From: Gnetum montanum
Taxonomy: Eukaryota > Streptophyta > Gnetopsida > Gnetales > Gnetaceae
DNA length: 64,000 nt
Direction: 5' to 3'
NCBI GenBank assembly: GCA_015680685.1
Contig: MNCI01037811.1
Coordinates: 56,697-120,696, forward strand
Position numbers and translations under genes: made by a program. The notes below the pieces were generated by a model. The model was not told the origin of the DNA, did not search any database, and worked only from the letters and a program-made list of their open reading frames with translations. Below, piece after piece: positions 45,025 through 56,996 of this stretch; positions within the stretch are counted from its first letter, which is position 1; every line of letters starts with the position of its first letter.

Positions 45025-46177
45025 ATGTTGGAGGAAAAAAAAGTAATGGATTCCTCCAACAACAATTTGCAACCCACTAAAAATACTATTAATATGAAAG
45101 ATAATGACAACGTTTTACATTTTGACTTTCCTGAAGATATTTTTGATCAAAGCATTCAAACCTCTACCCATCTTTATGCAATTGGCTTTTTTACTAGCAA
45201 GACTCCTCCTATCTCAATTTTTTAGGAATGGGTTAAAAATTTTTGGAAACCTCGAAACATTAGATTAACCCTGGCTTCTAATCTTACTAGATGGTTTTTT
45301 CTTTTTGCTTTTGAAACTAGGGAAATGGTAGATTTTGTAAAACAACAATCAATTTGGGACATATATAAATCTTTTTTTGTGCTTCAACCCTGGAAGAAGG
45401 ATTTTGACCCAGAAAAAAAAAAGCAAAAGTATTTTGCCAATTTGGATAGAATTTCCAAGGCTCCCATCACACTTTTCTCCACATGTTGACATTCTTGCTA
45501 CGTAGGTTGGGAAGGCCATCGGTATGAAGTCCTTTTCAAGTTTCCGTTCAAGACCAACTTGACGAGTGTGTGTTAAAATTGATATGCAAAAGCAACATCC
45601 CAACTCACTAGAATTTAATGTGAAAGAAAGGACTTTTGTTCAAACAATTTCATATCTTACCCTTCCAAACCATTGTTATTATTGTCTTGATCCTAATCAT
45701 CAAAAAGCTTAATGTCCAAAGCCACTGGCCAAGATTGAAGCCAAAAGAATTTTAGCTAAATAGGTTAGTAAAAAATTAAAAGATAAAAATATATTTAAGG
45801 ATACATGTAATGATTTTGTTGAGGTGCACTTGGCTAATCCTTCTTATTCAGACCCCAAGATGTCAAATGTGGAAGACATGAATATTGAGGCTACCGATGT
45901 TACTAAGACTCCTCTTAACCAAGCAGGGGTCCCAGAAGATGCTACTAGTGGCTGGGAGCGAGTTACCTAGAAATCTTATGCCTTAGTCACACGAGATTAT
46001 CCTATCTTTAGCAATTTCCCTAAAGGGCACTGATCCCCAGATGTTGCTAATGCTAATTAATTTGCTAATAAAAGAACAAGTGCTCGTCGTCCTCTAGTAA
46101 ATAGCTTTGAGTCTAGAAATTCTTTTAAGGCTTTAGTGGTTGAGGGAAATCCTCCTTCATCTTCACATCCACAATGA
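45025..46177 (+). pseudogene. L1 ORF1 protein, copy 1 (DUF4283-like domain plus zinc knuckle)
   Basis: Opens MLEEKKVMDSSNNN, then VLHFDFPEDIFDQSIQTSTHLYAIGFFTSKTPP and, after a TAG (45223-45225), EWVKNFWKPRNIRLTLASNL. QPWKKDFDPE is the usual DUF4283 core; a poly-A frameshift follows at about 45415. The knuckle survives as CYYCLDPNHQKA-C with a stop in place of Gln. C-terminal part (SGWERVT, RTSARRPLVNSFESRNSFKALVVE) parallels copy 2. ORF1 proteins bind the RNA template. At least five stops; dead. Confidence 0.85.
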
Positions 46178-49100
46178 AGTATTGCTCATGGAATGTTAAG
46201 GAATTATTGAATCCCTATAGAAGATATATAGTCCAAGATTATATTCGTAGGCATTCCCTAGATGTTACTTGTATTCAAAAAGTTAAAATCCAAGGATTCC
46301 ATATTCACACTTGTTGTAAGAGTATTTTTTCCAATAATTATTATGTCTCTTCTCACCATGAACATGGCAAAGGGGGAGCTATAATTCTTCTTCACAGTAA
46401 GTGGTAGGATTCTGTTATTGATCATAGTTATGATAATTTAGGGTATTGTTGTTGGGTTTGGTTACAGTACGCTAATGAAATCCCAAGGATCATTCCCATT
46501 TACGCTCCTTATAATCTGAATGACTAGAAGTTTTTTTGGAATTAGCTTGGGCACAACTTGCCCACAACTAATTGGATCATCACATGAGACTTTAATATGA
46601 TTGAGCATCCAAAGGATAAGTTTGAAGAACAGAGAGGTGGTTTAGACAACAAGGAGCTTTCTATTTGGCTTTCATTGAAGAGAAAATTGAATTTGCAAGA
46701 AGCTAATGGAAACTACCCCTCTTCTAATACTTCTAATTAGTTTACTTGGAGTAATGCTAAACATGGAGACTCCTACATTTCTTCTAGGTTGAATCAGGTT
46801 TACCTATCTACAAATTCTTCTATTCAATTTACTACCACCAATAGTGCTCCTATTCAAGCAAATTATACCCAAGTTCTATCAAATCATTATCCTATTTATT
46901 AGTCTCTTTTCCTCTCTAGTTGCTTCCGCTCTTCCAATAACCTTTATATTTTTAACACTTCCTTTCTTCGTAGCAACTCTTTTTGCTCTTTATTGATGCA
47001 AATCTAAAATCTGTATCCTAAACCCCTTGGAGAAGACAATTGGATTACTTGGTGAACTAATGCTTGTACTTGCCTCTAGCGATTTTCTAAACATGTGGGT
47101 AAATTGGTGGCTTCAAGAATAAATTCTCATAAGTTCAACCTTCATAAGGAAATCTCCTTATTACAAAATGTCATTAATAGAGGTGAAGCTACTAAGGCTC
47201 AATTCTGTTGCTTGCAAATTGCCAAGGAGAACATGTGTATGATGGATCACCATGAAGCTAGAGGTGCTCACCTTCACACCCATCTTTCTTGGCTCCGCAT
47301 GGGTGACTAGGTTACTAAAGATTTTTTTCATCTCCTCAAAGGGGAACACCCATCCCCTAAAATCCCAACTATTTAAGTCGATGATAATATCATTACCTCC
47401 AAGACTGACATTCTGTAGGCTTTCTTTGATTTCTATTCTCGAATTTTTCGAAAAGAAGATATTGATCCCACTGCAATTAATACCTGCTTAGGAGTTATTA
47501 CTCCTTTCATTCATTGCATCTTTGATGATGCTTCTCTTCTTTCTAAATAGGATCTTGGTAAAGCTCATCAACAACTCCATGATGGCAAAGCCCCTAGTGT
47601 GGATGGTCTTCCTACAAAATTCTTCAAGAAATTCTAGCCCACTCTTCAAGTTATTTTCTATAGTGTGTATAAGGAAGCTCTTAGGAAAGGTTCCTTTGGC
47701 AAAGTGATCAATGCCAGTATTATTAAGCTTCTACCCAAGTTAGGAGATCATATGTGCATTAGTAACTAGCACCCTATCACTCTTTTAAATGTTTTCCACA
47801 AAATTGTTGCTAAAGCTATAGCCAATAAATTAAAACCTTTTCTTCCTCATCTCATAAGCAAAGAGAAAACTGGTTTTGTTCAAGGTAGGTATATTTTAGA
47901 CAGTGTCGTTACTACTATTAAGGGCTTGCATTGGGCTTCTTCCACTGATCAAAAATCCATTCTTCTTAAGCTCAAATTTGCAAAAGCTTATGACATGCTT
48001 GATTGGTCCTTTTTAAGAAGTGTAGTTAAGCATCATAACTTAGGTACTGATTTTGATAAACATATCGATCTAGTTTTGTAGAGGCCTCTTCAATTATTTA
48101 TATTAATGGAACCTTCTCTAAGGTTATTGAGCTTCAAAAATCAATATGACAAGGATGTCCTTTAACTCCTTATCTTTTTATCCTAGCTATTGATTCTCTT
48201 GAAGCTATTCTTAGATCTCACAATGATTCTATGAGGTTAAGAGGTATCTCTATTCCACAAGAAGGAAAGGATCTTGTTTATAGCCAATTTGCAGATGACA
48301 CTTTTCTCACATTGCTTGAGGACCATAATAATTTTAACATTGCCTTGGACTATATTGACATCTATTATAGAGCCTTAAGAACTAAAATCAATTGGAACAA
48401 AACGCAAGCTATTTGGTCTAGTTTCTCTCCAAGGCCTGCTTGGACTCATCATTTTAATATCAAGTGGATTTCTCCTACAAATGTTTTCACCCTTTTGGGT
48501 ATCCTGATAGCTTTATTCACCACTCCCACTACCTTATGGAATAATGTGGTGGAAAAAGTGAAACATAAAGCTTTGAAATGGGTTTCCAAACCCTTATCTC
48601 TTGTAGGTAGATTTATTGTAGTTAATCATATTTTGAGCTCCACTTATGTGTACTACTCTTCCTTTATGGCTCCTTCCAAATCTTCCTTTCAGTGCATCGA
48701 CAAAATTCTTAGGAATTTCTTATGGGGGGATAAGGAAAATCACAAAGCTTTTCATCAAGTTGCTTGGGATATCTACACTTTAAGCAAGAAACATGGGGGC
48801 TTAGGCCTCGCCTCTATTGAGCACCAAAGTATTCTCTTGGCCTCCAAGTGGGTCACTCGCTGTATAGAAGGAGATGAAGCTTGGAAGAACCTTTTTAGGC
48901 ATAATATTTCTCATCTTGGTAATCACTATAGAGGGAAAAACACTCATTGGAGCAATTGGATCATCAACGGAGGTTCTCTAAAGATTATAGGTTCTTTTTG
49001 TTCATGTAAATTTGGTAGTGTTGGAGTCATTTTAAAGGCTTTTTGCAATGGAAACCTTCCTAGATAAGCTTGAACTCTTTGTCAATGCACCCCATTTGGT

Positions 49101-49928
49101 GTTCTCCTATTTTTAAAAAGTGTTTGGGTTGTCTTTATGACAAATTCTTTCATAGAGCCAATCGTTTTGCCAATCACAATCTCCATCATGTTGCTCAATT
49201 ATTTATTGTTAGGAATGATTCTCCTACCCTCTCTTGGCAACATACCAAAGTAAAATGGGGGTTTCAAAGACAAGGTACTCTTATTTACCAACACATTGAG
49301 CATGTTCTCTCCAACTATGGTGTTCCTAAGTTGCATAATAATCTCCTTAATATGATGATTGGTTTTGGCCTGATGGTTCCCCTCTGCGTTCTTTATGCCT
49401 TTCTAAAGCCAAATCTTGGTTTCATGCACAAAAATTCCAACTCTCCACTTTAAATAGAAGATGGAGTGTGCATCTTGAGGATCACCATTGGAAAGCTATT
49501 TTTCATTGTGTTTGGACTTCAAAGGCCCAACCTAAGCACCATTTCTTTTTCTAGTCCTTGATTCATCAAGGTCTTCCCATTGGATATAAGTGTCACTTCT
49601 AGTTGATTGCCCTAAATGCACCATTTGTCAAGCCAATGACTCTTTTGTGCATGTCTTTTGGAATTACTTGTTCTCTCGACAAATTTGGAAGTGGTCTCAA
49701 TCTCTCCAAGTTTTTATTCCTAACCATTCTATTGGTTTCCCTCTATGGATCTTCAAAGATGACTGTATTAAGCAACACCTTCAAAAAGCCTAGAAAACCC
49801 TCTTATTTGAGACTATTTTCTTTATTTGGAACTGTTGTTTGGATGTCTGGTATCAAAACACCAACTACATTGAATTTGACTATGGTATGAAATGCTCTAA
49901 TGCTAGTAATGTTTCACTTAAATGTTGA
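46174..49928 (+). pseudogene. L1 ORF2 protein, copy 1 (endonuclease, reverse transcriptase, C-terminal zinc region)
   Basis: Begins MKYCSWNVKELLNPYRRY, overlapping the ORF1 stop (ATGA). Endonuclease remnants extend to about 46900. RT: KLLPKLGDHM, KAIANKLKPFLPHLISKEKTGFVQGRY, KFAKAYDMLDWSF and QFADDTFLTLL (48285) with intact FADD. A single-base deletion at about 48079 (TTTGTAGAGG against TTTGTCAGAGG in copy 2) shifts the frame. 48231-49067 stays open for 278 codons. The C-terminal zf-RVT-like block CPKCTICQANDSFVHVFWNY is at 49600-49665. Final stop 49926-49928, about 1250 codons overall, normal for plant L1. Confidence 0.9.
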
Positions 49929-50523
49929 GAACTAGCCTTTACTAATAATATGACTTTTTCTTAAGCGGTATCTCTTTTGAAATGCCTGTTTTGGCTTCTT
50001 CTTTTTTTTTTTTTTTCAGCTTTCATCTTAGGAGATGCAAAAAGATTTTGTCTTGTTGCTTGGGGGTCACCTTGCAAGTTTGGGCTCAGTTAAGGCTTTG
50101 GTTTTAACGTTTTCTTCTCTAGTTAACCCCCAAGAGCCCCACCCCCCACCCCCCACCCCCCTCTTCTCCCAGTAATTTCCCTTTGTTCCTTGCCATGGTT
50201 AATGCTGCAAGCTCACGCAAGTGCACATACACAGGTGCTCAAAAGCCAAAGCAAAAGCGGCTGCATGCATTTGCGAATAGTTTGTGCCTCAAAGCAACAA
50301 CTCCAAAATAATCTTGTAAATCATGAATCTTACAATGCCATGGTTCTACCCATCCAAATCCCATGAAGCATAGGCCAGAAATAACCGCCAACCAATAATC
50401 TTTATATCAAGCTTAGAACTGGTAAGTTGTAAACGTAACAATTTTGAATTTTCCCGACAACAAAATTCCAGAGAACAGTTACATAAACTTCCTTTGAAAT
50501 TAGTGCACTGTTAACATTATCCA
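49929..50523. other. 3' tail of L1 copy 1 and unassigned DNA
   Basis: T-run at 50004-50018 and a C-rich run near 50140-50160. No gene seen. Confidence 0.45.
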
Positions 50524-50742
50524 CATATAGTGTACGCGGTGTGTCGACTATACAAAGAGGACCTGTCGGCGGATTTCGTCCATTGGATCGCCGACGCTGA
50601 CGTGGCATTCAACAACACCGTGGGATTCGAGGAAAGGCTAGTGGCTTCGTGGCTAGACGCCGGCGGCCGCGGCTGACATAGGTACAATCTGTGGTCAGCC
50701 ATGTACGATTTTCCGGAGCTCCAGGAGTACGACCACTGTTAA
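50524..50742 (+). pseudogene. GC-rich host-gene-like fragment, unrecognised
   Basis: A short stretch reads VYAVCRLYKEDLSADFVHWI, then ADADVAFNNTVGFEERLVA and SWLDAGGRG, then a TGA (50674-50676), then HRYNLWSAMYDFPELQEYDHC and a TAA. Base composition (third positions G/C) is unlike the AT-rich surroundings, and amino-acid usage looks coding. No family recognised. It could be an exon of a decayed host gene or a piece carried by a transposon. The minus-strand frames here lack such properties. Confidence 0.45.
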
Positions 50743-50904
50743 TCTCATAAGCCGTTGATCATTACATCAAATTTCATCAAGCAGGAACTTGAGGTCTCCA
50801 AAATTAAACATTAACTTTTAAAAGGGTTCTTTATGACGACCATTTACTAATTCATTAATTTTTTAATAATCAGTTACAATACATATTTGGTGCTATCTTA
50901 TATG
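50743..50904. other. AT-rich spacer
   Basis: Nothing recognised. Confidence 0.4.
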
Positions 50905-51418
50905 GTGGTGAATGTTGGGAAGTACAAAAGAGTGAATGTTGGGAAGTACAAAAGAGGCATGTGGTAGAAATGTGAATGCTTTGATGGATGATGGATGTTG
51001 AATGTTATTAGAAGAGATAAACTACGTAAAAGAGGCATGTGGTAGAAATGTGAATGCTTTGATGGATGATGGATGTTGAATGTTATTAGAAGAAATAAAC
51101 TACATAATATAGACATCAAAGGAAGACTTAGAGTGGCTTCTATTTTAGATAAACTAGGATAATGGAGGCTTAGATGGTTTGGACATGTCTAAAGAAGATG
51201 AGACATTGAGCATATAAACAAATGTTGATACATCACTATTCCAAGAAAGTCACTGAAAGGAAGACCAAATAAGACATGGGCAAAAACAATCAAGGAGAAT
51301 TTGAAAAAACTATAAATAAACAAAGATGTAGCTCTTTATAGAGGCAAATGGCAAAAAGGAACTCATGTTGCCAACCCCATTTTGCTAGGACAAGGCTAGG
51401 ATGATGATGATGATGATG
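50905..51418 (+). mobile_element. 3' end of an RTE-type LINE
   Basis: Plus-strand reading gives the C-terminal tail of plant RTE-like RT proteins: KCECFDGWW (consensus MRMLRWM), INKLR, GRLRVASILDKLG, WRLRWFGHV, SLKGRPNKTWAKTIKENLKKL, INKDVALYRGKW. It ends in an (ATG)n run at 51401-51418, and RTE elements typically end in short tandem repeats rather than poly-A. Two in-frame tandem duplications are present near the start: period 24 bp (50911-50957) and period 78 bp (about 50950-51105). Confidence 0.75.
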
Positions 51419-52056
51419 AGTTACACTCATGTATTGGTCTAGTGACAAATTTTCTAAAAGAATTTTTAAAATTGGTGTACTTGGACAAATCCAATATGGT
51501 TTATACCTTCAATATCAATAATTTATCATTGTACTTATAACTAGTTATAGTTTTGATATTACTTTAATTATTACATGATTGTATGAATAGTGTGTGTTTA
51601 AGGGGTTGTTATAGTGAAACTCCAGAAAATGTAGTAAAAGTTCATACCAAAAGTTGTAATGATACTACTGTAGAGAAGCACCACCTGGCAGCACCCTTAA
51701 GTCCAAAAGTAGCTAAGTGGTGCAAAGCAAACCCAAGATGAAGTACACTTTAATAAGCACAACACCTACAAGCATAACATAAGTGCATACAACACATTCA
51801 TTCATAGATTAGAGGCATAGTGAGTATGCCTTAAGTAATCATATAAGCAATAGGATCAATAAGATGCCCACACATGAATGACTACAACTAGAACAAGCAA
51901 TCACATAGAGAAATTAATCCCCTAAAAGAGATAAGATGTGTTCCTAATCAAATACATCTAGCCCTAAGCCCTACTTCAAAGAGAAGGGTAGTGGCTTGAG
52001 CATTAGAGTTAAAGCTCCTCAACAAGCCTACATACCCTTGTGATGCAGTATAAAAG
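51419..52056. other. Unassigned DNA before element D
   Basis: No gene, repeat or motif recognised. Confidence 0.45.
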
Positions 52057-52995
52057 TGATGAGTGGTGAGGTACCCCTACACCCAACCATACGAATACAA
52101 GCTTTCACGCATGATCTGGTCGAACTCCGCAGACAGACTAGTTGTGGTATCTAGATAGTTACACGTTGATCGTAGTTCACTGTCTTCCCACCTAGACTAG
52201 TATTTGCTTGGTCACGTATGATTTAGTCCAACGTGAGGCGAATGATGTGGTCCTAACTAGTGCTACTCCTAGGGATAATGGAAGATAAGCTTGATTAAAC
52301 TAATAAGCAGTAGGAAATGAAGTCTAAGCTACCCTAAGTGCAATGAGCATCTATCCTTAATCATCCATGCGCATCTTGGACCTCGTGTACTACTTCTAGC
52401 ATTACCAAGCACATATTACTTGAGCACTCCTAGATACGCTACTAGGTTACCAAGTAGTTACACTTAAATGTTTGTGATTAAGTCGTACTCATTCCGCATT
52501 TAATAACAAGAATAGTAAATGACAGTAAAGAATTATTAACTAAGAAAGCAATAAATAACAATAACGATTAAACAATTAAAACTAAGTGAATGCTGCAATG
52601 ATGGAGTAATCTCGATCTTTATTGTTGGTCATGTGCATGTCCAAGTACGTCACACTCGAATAAAGGTTCTGTACAATTACAATCATCACACTGCAGGCAT
52701 GCATTGGGGAAAGAATTGAAATGAATTGAAATTGAAAAAAAGACTCTACTCTAACAGTATTTGAATCCCCTTCCTATGTGCCTAAATGTGGTATTTATAG
52801 GCTTACACAGGAACCACGATATCGTGTATTCAATATCATTATCTAGGCTACGATATCGCGTACCTAATATCGAGGGTTTGATATCAAGGATCCAATATCA
52901 AGGGTCCAATATCAGCACTTGGTTATCAAGGGTCCAATATCAGCACCTAACAAACCACGATTGATAATATCTGCACAACTAAATAACAACTCATC
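52057..52995 (-). repeat. 3' LTR of element D
   Basis: TATA box at 52792-52799 (minus strand). Upstream lies an array rich in GATATC palindromes (52815-52945), best copy CACGATATCGTG at 52815-52826, with units GGGTCCAATATCAGCACC repeated. The inner end near 52995 is uncertain. Confidence 0.82.
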
Positions 52996-52999
52996 CTCG

Positions 53000-53581
53000 A
53001 GTCAAAGAAAGTGATGAACAAGTTCATTCACTTACAAACAAGGGATAGGTATGACATTATTGAATGACCATGGACTGTTTCATGCCATAATGTGGGACTA
53101 AACAAAATTTGGGCATAGACACAAAAGACAAAACTTGTGGAACTCATGGGGTTCCTAGTGGTGGTGGCTCCTCCATAGGTGCCTTTCCTTTGTTTTGCAC
53201 TCCAGGCTTCTAAGATTGATACCGTTGAAGAAGCACCTAACGTTTCTCCTCTTCTATCCAAGGATTATGAGCTGTCCATGCTGATGTTCCAATGTTTGAT
53301 GGAGTCAGCACTTCCCATGGATGTGGCAGCTGCGGGAACACTTGATTGGCCTTGACATGCCATGCCGCAAATAACCATCGTTCCTCTTCATAGTCTCGGG
53401 CGCTGACCTCTCCACCTTTTGCTTGGCTAGATTGTGCAGTGACAAGAGTTCCCTAATGAATGCTGAATGATTGTGCCTCTTACTCTGCATGTTCTACATG
53501 AGGTCCTTGGCCTCTACCTCCCCTTGGGCATTTAGTTGCACTTTGAGAAGGTCCTCCTTGTTGTCCTCTTTTAGGGGCCAT
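53000..53581 (-). pseudogene. Truncated extra ORF of element D (same start as in element B)
   Basis: ATG at 53581 gives MAPKRGQQGGPSQSATKCPR and a Gly/Arg-rich stretch. The bases around the start (GATTATAGATGGC) are identical to element B at 32310, and the residue pattern G-P-S-Q aligns with E-P-S-Q there. After roughly 190 codons with several stops it runs into the LTR region, so middle and coiled-coil parts are missing. Confidence 0.65.
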
Positions 53582-54930
53582 CTATAATCACACAAAGATC
53601 AATTGTTCGTAAGGTTATTGAAATAAGTTCAATTATTTCATACCTTACTCCTTGCCTTTAAAAAATGTTGAATTCTTTGCTTATTGTGATTTTAGAGTTA
53701 GAAATTTTTTTAAGGAAGTTGCCCTAGAATTTTAATGTCGTACTTGATTTGTTTAGGTGACACATAAAAGGACNCAAAACCATTACATGTCCTTTTATGT
53801 GTCACCTAAACAAATCAAGNCAAAGCAGGTTCCAACTTATAATGCCCTTGCATAACCACACCTTAAAATGTCTGTAGGCACTATAAGGGTTAAATGTAAT
53901 CTACATCGATGCAACAAAACACACATATGTTAAATACCATCGCAATGAGGTATGAATTTTATGTCACACAAGACACAAGTTAGAAATACTTAAACAGTGA
54001 GATGAAACGAATCGTAGAAGGGATTGCAGAGATTGGGATGTGAGGTAACTGATCCAGGGCACAATGAATCCTGGGTGTAGGGTGTGATTAATGTGTCATT
54101 AGCTCGTTGCTCTAGAATCAAGACCAAGTCCAGTCCACCTATTAGTGACATTACATTGTTTCATCCAAGGATGAACAACCATAAGAGCATCATGATAGCA
54201 AGGCATACGATCACTTGGCATTTTGTCCAAGGGAGGAGTGATTTGGAATTTCTCTGTGGCACATTTTTTTTAGCCGCTTTGGCAATTTGTTCTTTCCAAT
54301 AGTGAACTAGAGAAGCCACCAACCTTCAAGCATGGATGCATGTCCTTCCAGTGGAACCCCCAGAATAGCATTAAGTTTTTTCAAGGAGTGTCTTTATTAC
54401 TCTTACTCCCATTTTTCGTTAGATCTACAAGGATCTTAGTATGACCAAGTTGCATGATAGCACCTACAAAAGTCACCAAAGAGAATTCACAAGTTCCCTT
54501 GATGCCACACCCTAGCCATTCCCTCTTAGTCCATCATTTTTCGCTCTGGGCATAATGAGCACAAAATTACTTTAAGTTTTAACAATGACAAGAATATCAT
54601 TGTACCCAGAGTAGAACCTCTTATTAATAGAATGGGTGGGTGGATGTTGTGGGGTCACTGTCCAAATAATTAGTCACTTGTGACTTGATAGCATAGAACA
54701 ACACCTCAACCAACTAGTTACATGAGTGTTTTATTCATAGATGAGATTACCCACAAAAAGATAAAACAATAAATTAGAAATGAAAAACTAGAAAACAAAA
54801 AATTGTAAAATTAAAGAAAAGGAAAAATATTTACTAATTTTGTTTGTTAGAATGGAGGATATCTGCCATAACTAAATAGTTGAGCATGGCTAGAATTAAT
54901 AAATGAAAAATGTGGATCCATGCATGTTGG
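53582..54930 (-). other. Interior of element D without recognisable pol
   Basis: About 1.3 kb where B has protease to integrase. No RT or integrase motif on either strand. It includes the N-bounded inverted repeat at 53743-53819. Confidence 0.55.
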
Positions 54931-56855
54931 AAATGTTGGGGATCAATCATATCCAAACTACTGGGTGTCTTTTGAGGTGGTGGTAGGAATATACCCAATT
55001 TGGCGTTCACACACTTGGCATAGTGAGGGCAAATTACAAGATGTCGTCATGTGATAAGGAGCTGACCCACTTTGGCACTCGTGACCATAAGATGGTATGC
55101 AAGAATCAATATGTTCCCCTACATGGTTATATTCATTGGGCCACATAGTTATTGGAGTGTTGATTGGTGGCCCGAATAAGATAATAGGAGGCATTGGGTT
55201 CAAAGGAGGAGATGCATCACAGTGCTAGACTTATGTTGAGTTGGTGGATGCAATGGTTTCAAAACTATGTTGTCTCTTTCTATGGTTATGCCTAAAGAAA
55301 GGGTTCTTTCAACTTTGTGGAGGGCCTCCACTGCTATTGACCTTAGCAACACAAGTAATGTTCGTGGGTTAGCGTTGTGGTATAAAACTTTCTAGCACAA
55401 CCAGTGGTGATGTAGAAGGAGGTGAAGGATGAGAATATTGAGGGTGAGGAGAAGTGCAAAGAACATGAGGTGGTGATCTTGTGGGAGAGGACATGGGTTG
55501 ATAGTATTTAGGAGAATGATAACGATGTGGTGAGATAGAGGATGCTGAACCTAATAAGTACTGGGGTTCAAATGGTATGAAGGGTGTGACCAATTTGAGG
55601 GTGGCCTCCCCCACGACTGGAATTTTTGCCACTATGATTGAACATGGTATTTTTGTATGAACTCTGGATGTAACATTCCTTCCCAATGCTCATGTAAATG
55701 TGATGAGATTGAGCATTGACCTTTGGGGTGATCATACAAGCAAAGGTTACATTGATACATATGATTAGCAATTGAGTTCTTATCCTTATTCTCTTCAACC
55801 CTTCTTTCTGATTGTCTAGTGGTGTTCTATCCTATTTCTTGGTTCATCATGGTTATACCTCTAATAGTGTTGGCATATTCTCCACATTTTTCATGTATCC
55901 ATTTCATCATCTTATTGATCTTTGCCTTAATTTCATCTAGTGATTGTAGTATTGGCAAAGATGATTCCACCTCCTTGAGGTGAGTTGATTTCTCCTCTTC
56001 ATGATCATGGACCTTTGCTAATTCGAGATTTTGGTCCTGTTGAGCAATTTCAACATTCTCCCATTTAGCCATTTCTCCTTCTTCTTTTGCTACCTGCTTA
56101 ATAAGCTCTTGGAATTGGTGGGTTCGTAGCTCATAGAGTTTACCTCAAGCATACATCCCTAGGGTTTCCCTTGTTTTATTACAGAGCCCATCCATGATAT
56201 GGTATATTAGCCTTTTCTCAGAGAACCCATGGCCTAGGCAATTGTTTAACAATGAATAGTGTCTTTCTAAGGCCATGTCCAAGGGTTTATGTTGTCCTTG
56301 TTTCCATTCTTGGATTTGTCTCCTCAAGGTTGACACTCTTGTGTAGGTTTGATATCTTTCATTAAAGAGTTCTACCATTGTTGACCAACGTCAAATTGAT
56401 TTTGGTCTTAAGGACATGTACCATACTTTTTCTTGGCCAACGAGTGTCATAGGAAAGAGCTTAAGTTTTTGGCACCCATTATCAATATTGTTCCATACAC
56501 AAGCATCATGGAAGTCTTGTAAATGATGTTGTGGATCTAATTCATAGCCTCCTGAAAACTTGAAAAAGTTGTTTAAATCAAGCCTGGGTAGACAACTTTC
56601 CTTACGATGCTTGCGGGGTATTCGAACAGCCTCTTATATATGCATTAGGCTCTTAGTGGCTAGCAGGGCTTCATCATCACTAGGTAGGTTATGAATTTGT
56701 GAGTTGGGAGGATGTTGTCTTCATTTATGTACATAGGAGACCCCTGCATAAGATTGAGTACTCTCAACTTCGTCTTCATCGTCATATAATTCATTGGTTC
56801 TCTAATGAATTACCTTACTAGTTGTTGTGTTATCATAGCCTTGTGATAGAGACAT
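54931..56855 (-). pseudogene. Gag of element D
   Basis: Starts MSLSQGYDNTTTS at 56855. Core: LDLNNFFKFSGGYELDPQ, LQDFHDACVWNNIDNGCQKL, VWYMSLRPKSI, MVELFNERYQTYTRVSTLRR, CLGHGFSEKRLIYHIMDGL (56700-56145). A coiled-coil-like acidic segment follows (56072-55827, MAKWENVEIAQQDQNLELAK), then the zinc knuckle CNLCLYDHPKGQC (C-x2-C-x3-H-x4-C, about 55745-55705) and a Pro/Ser/His-rich tail. Stops are few and mostly TAG, so this gag is better preserved than that of B. Confidence 0.83.
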
Positions 56856-56974
56856 TGTTGTGAATTTGTGTGTGACTTATTTGCAATTACTTTTTCTGAA
56901 AGATATATCATCAAGGCTTTTTCACAACAACCTTGGATGATGTAACTAATCTAAATAACTAGCACCATCCTCGG

Positions 56975-56996
56975 AAACAGCGCCAATGATGAGTGA
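56975..56996 (-). promoter_or_regulatory. Primer-binding site of element D
   Basis: Minus strand TTGGCGCTGTTTCCGAGG right after the LTR; close to the Athila-type TGGCGCCGTTGCCGGGG. Confidence 0.72.

Larger units (their letters stand above)
44866..50150 (+). mobile_element. L1-type LINE, copy 1 (decayed, nearly full length)
   Basis: ORF1 (45025-46177) and ORF2 (46174-49928) are both recognisable with the same order as copy 2 at 60243-64000, with which it aligns through the shared part. No clear poly-A tail; a T-rich 3' region runs to about 50150. Ends are therefore approximate. Confidence 0.88.
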
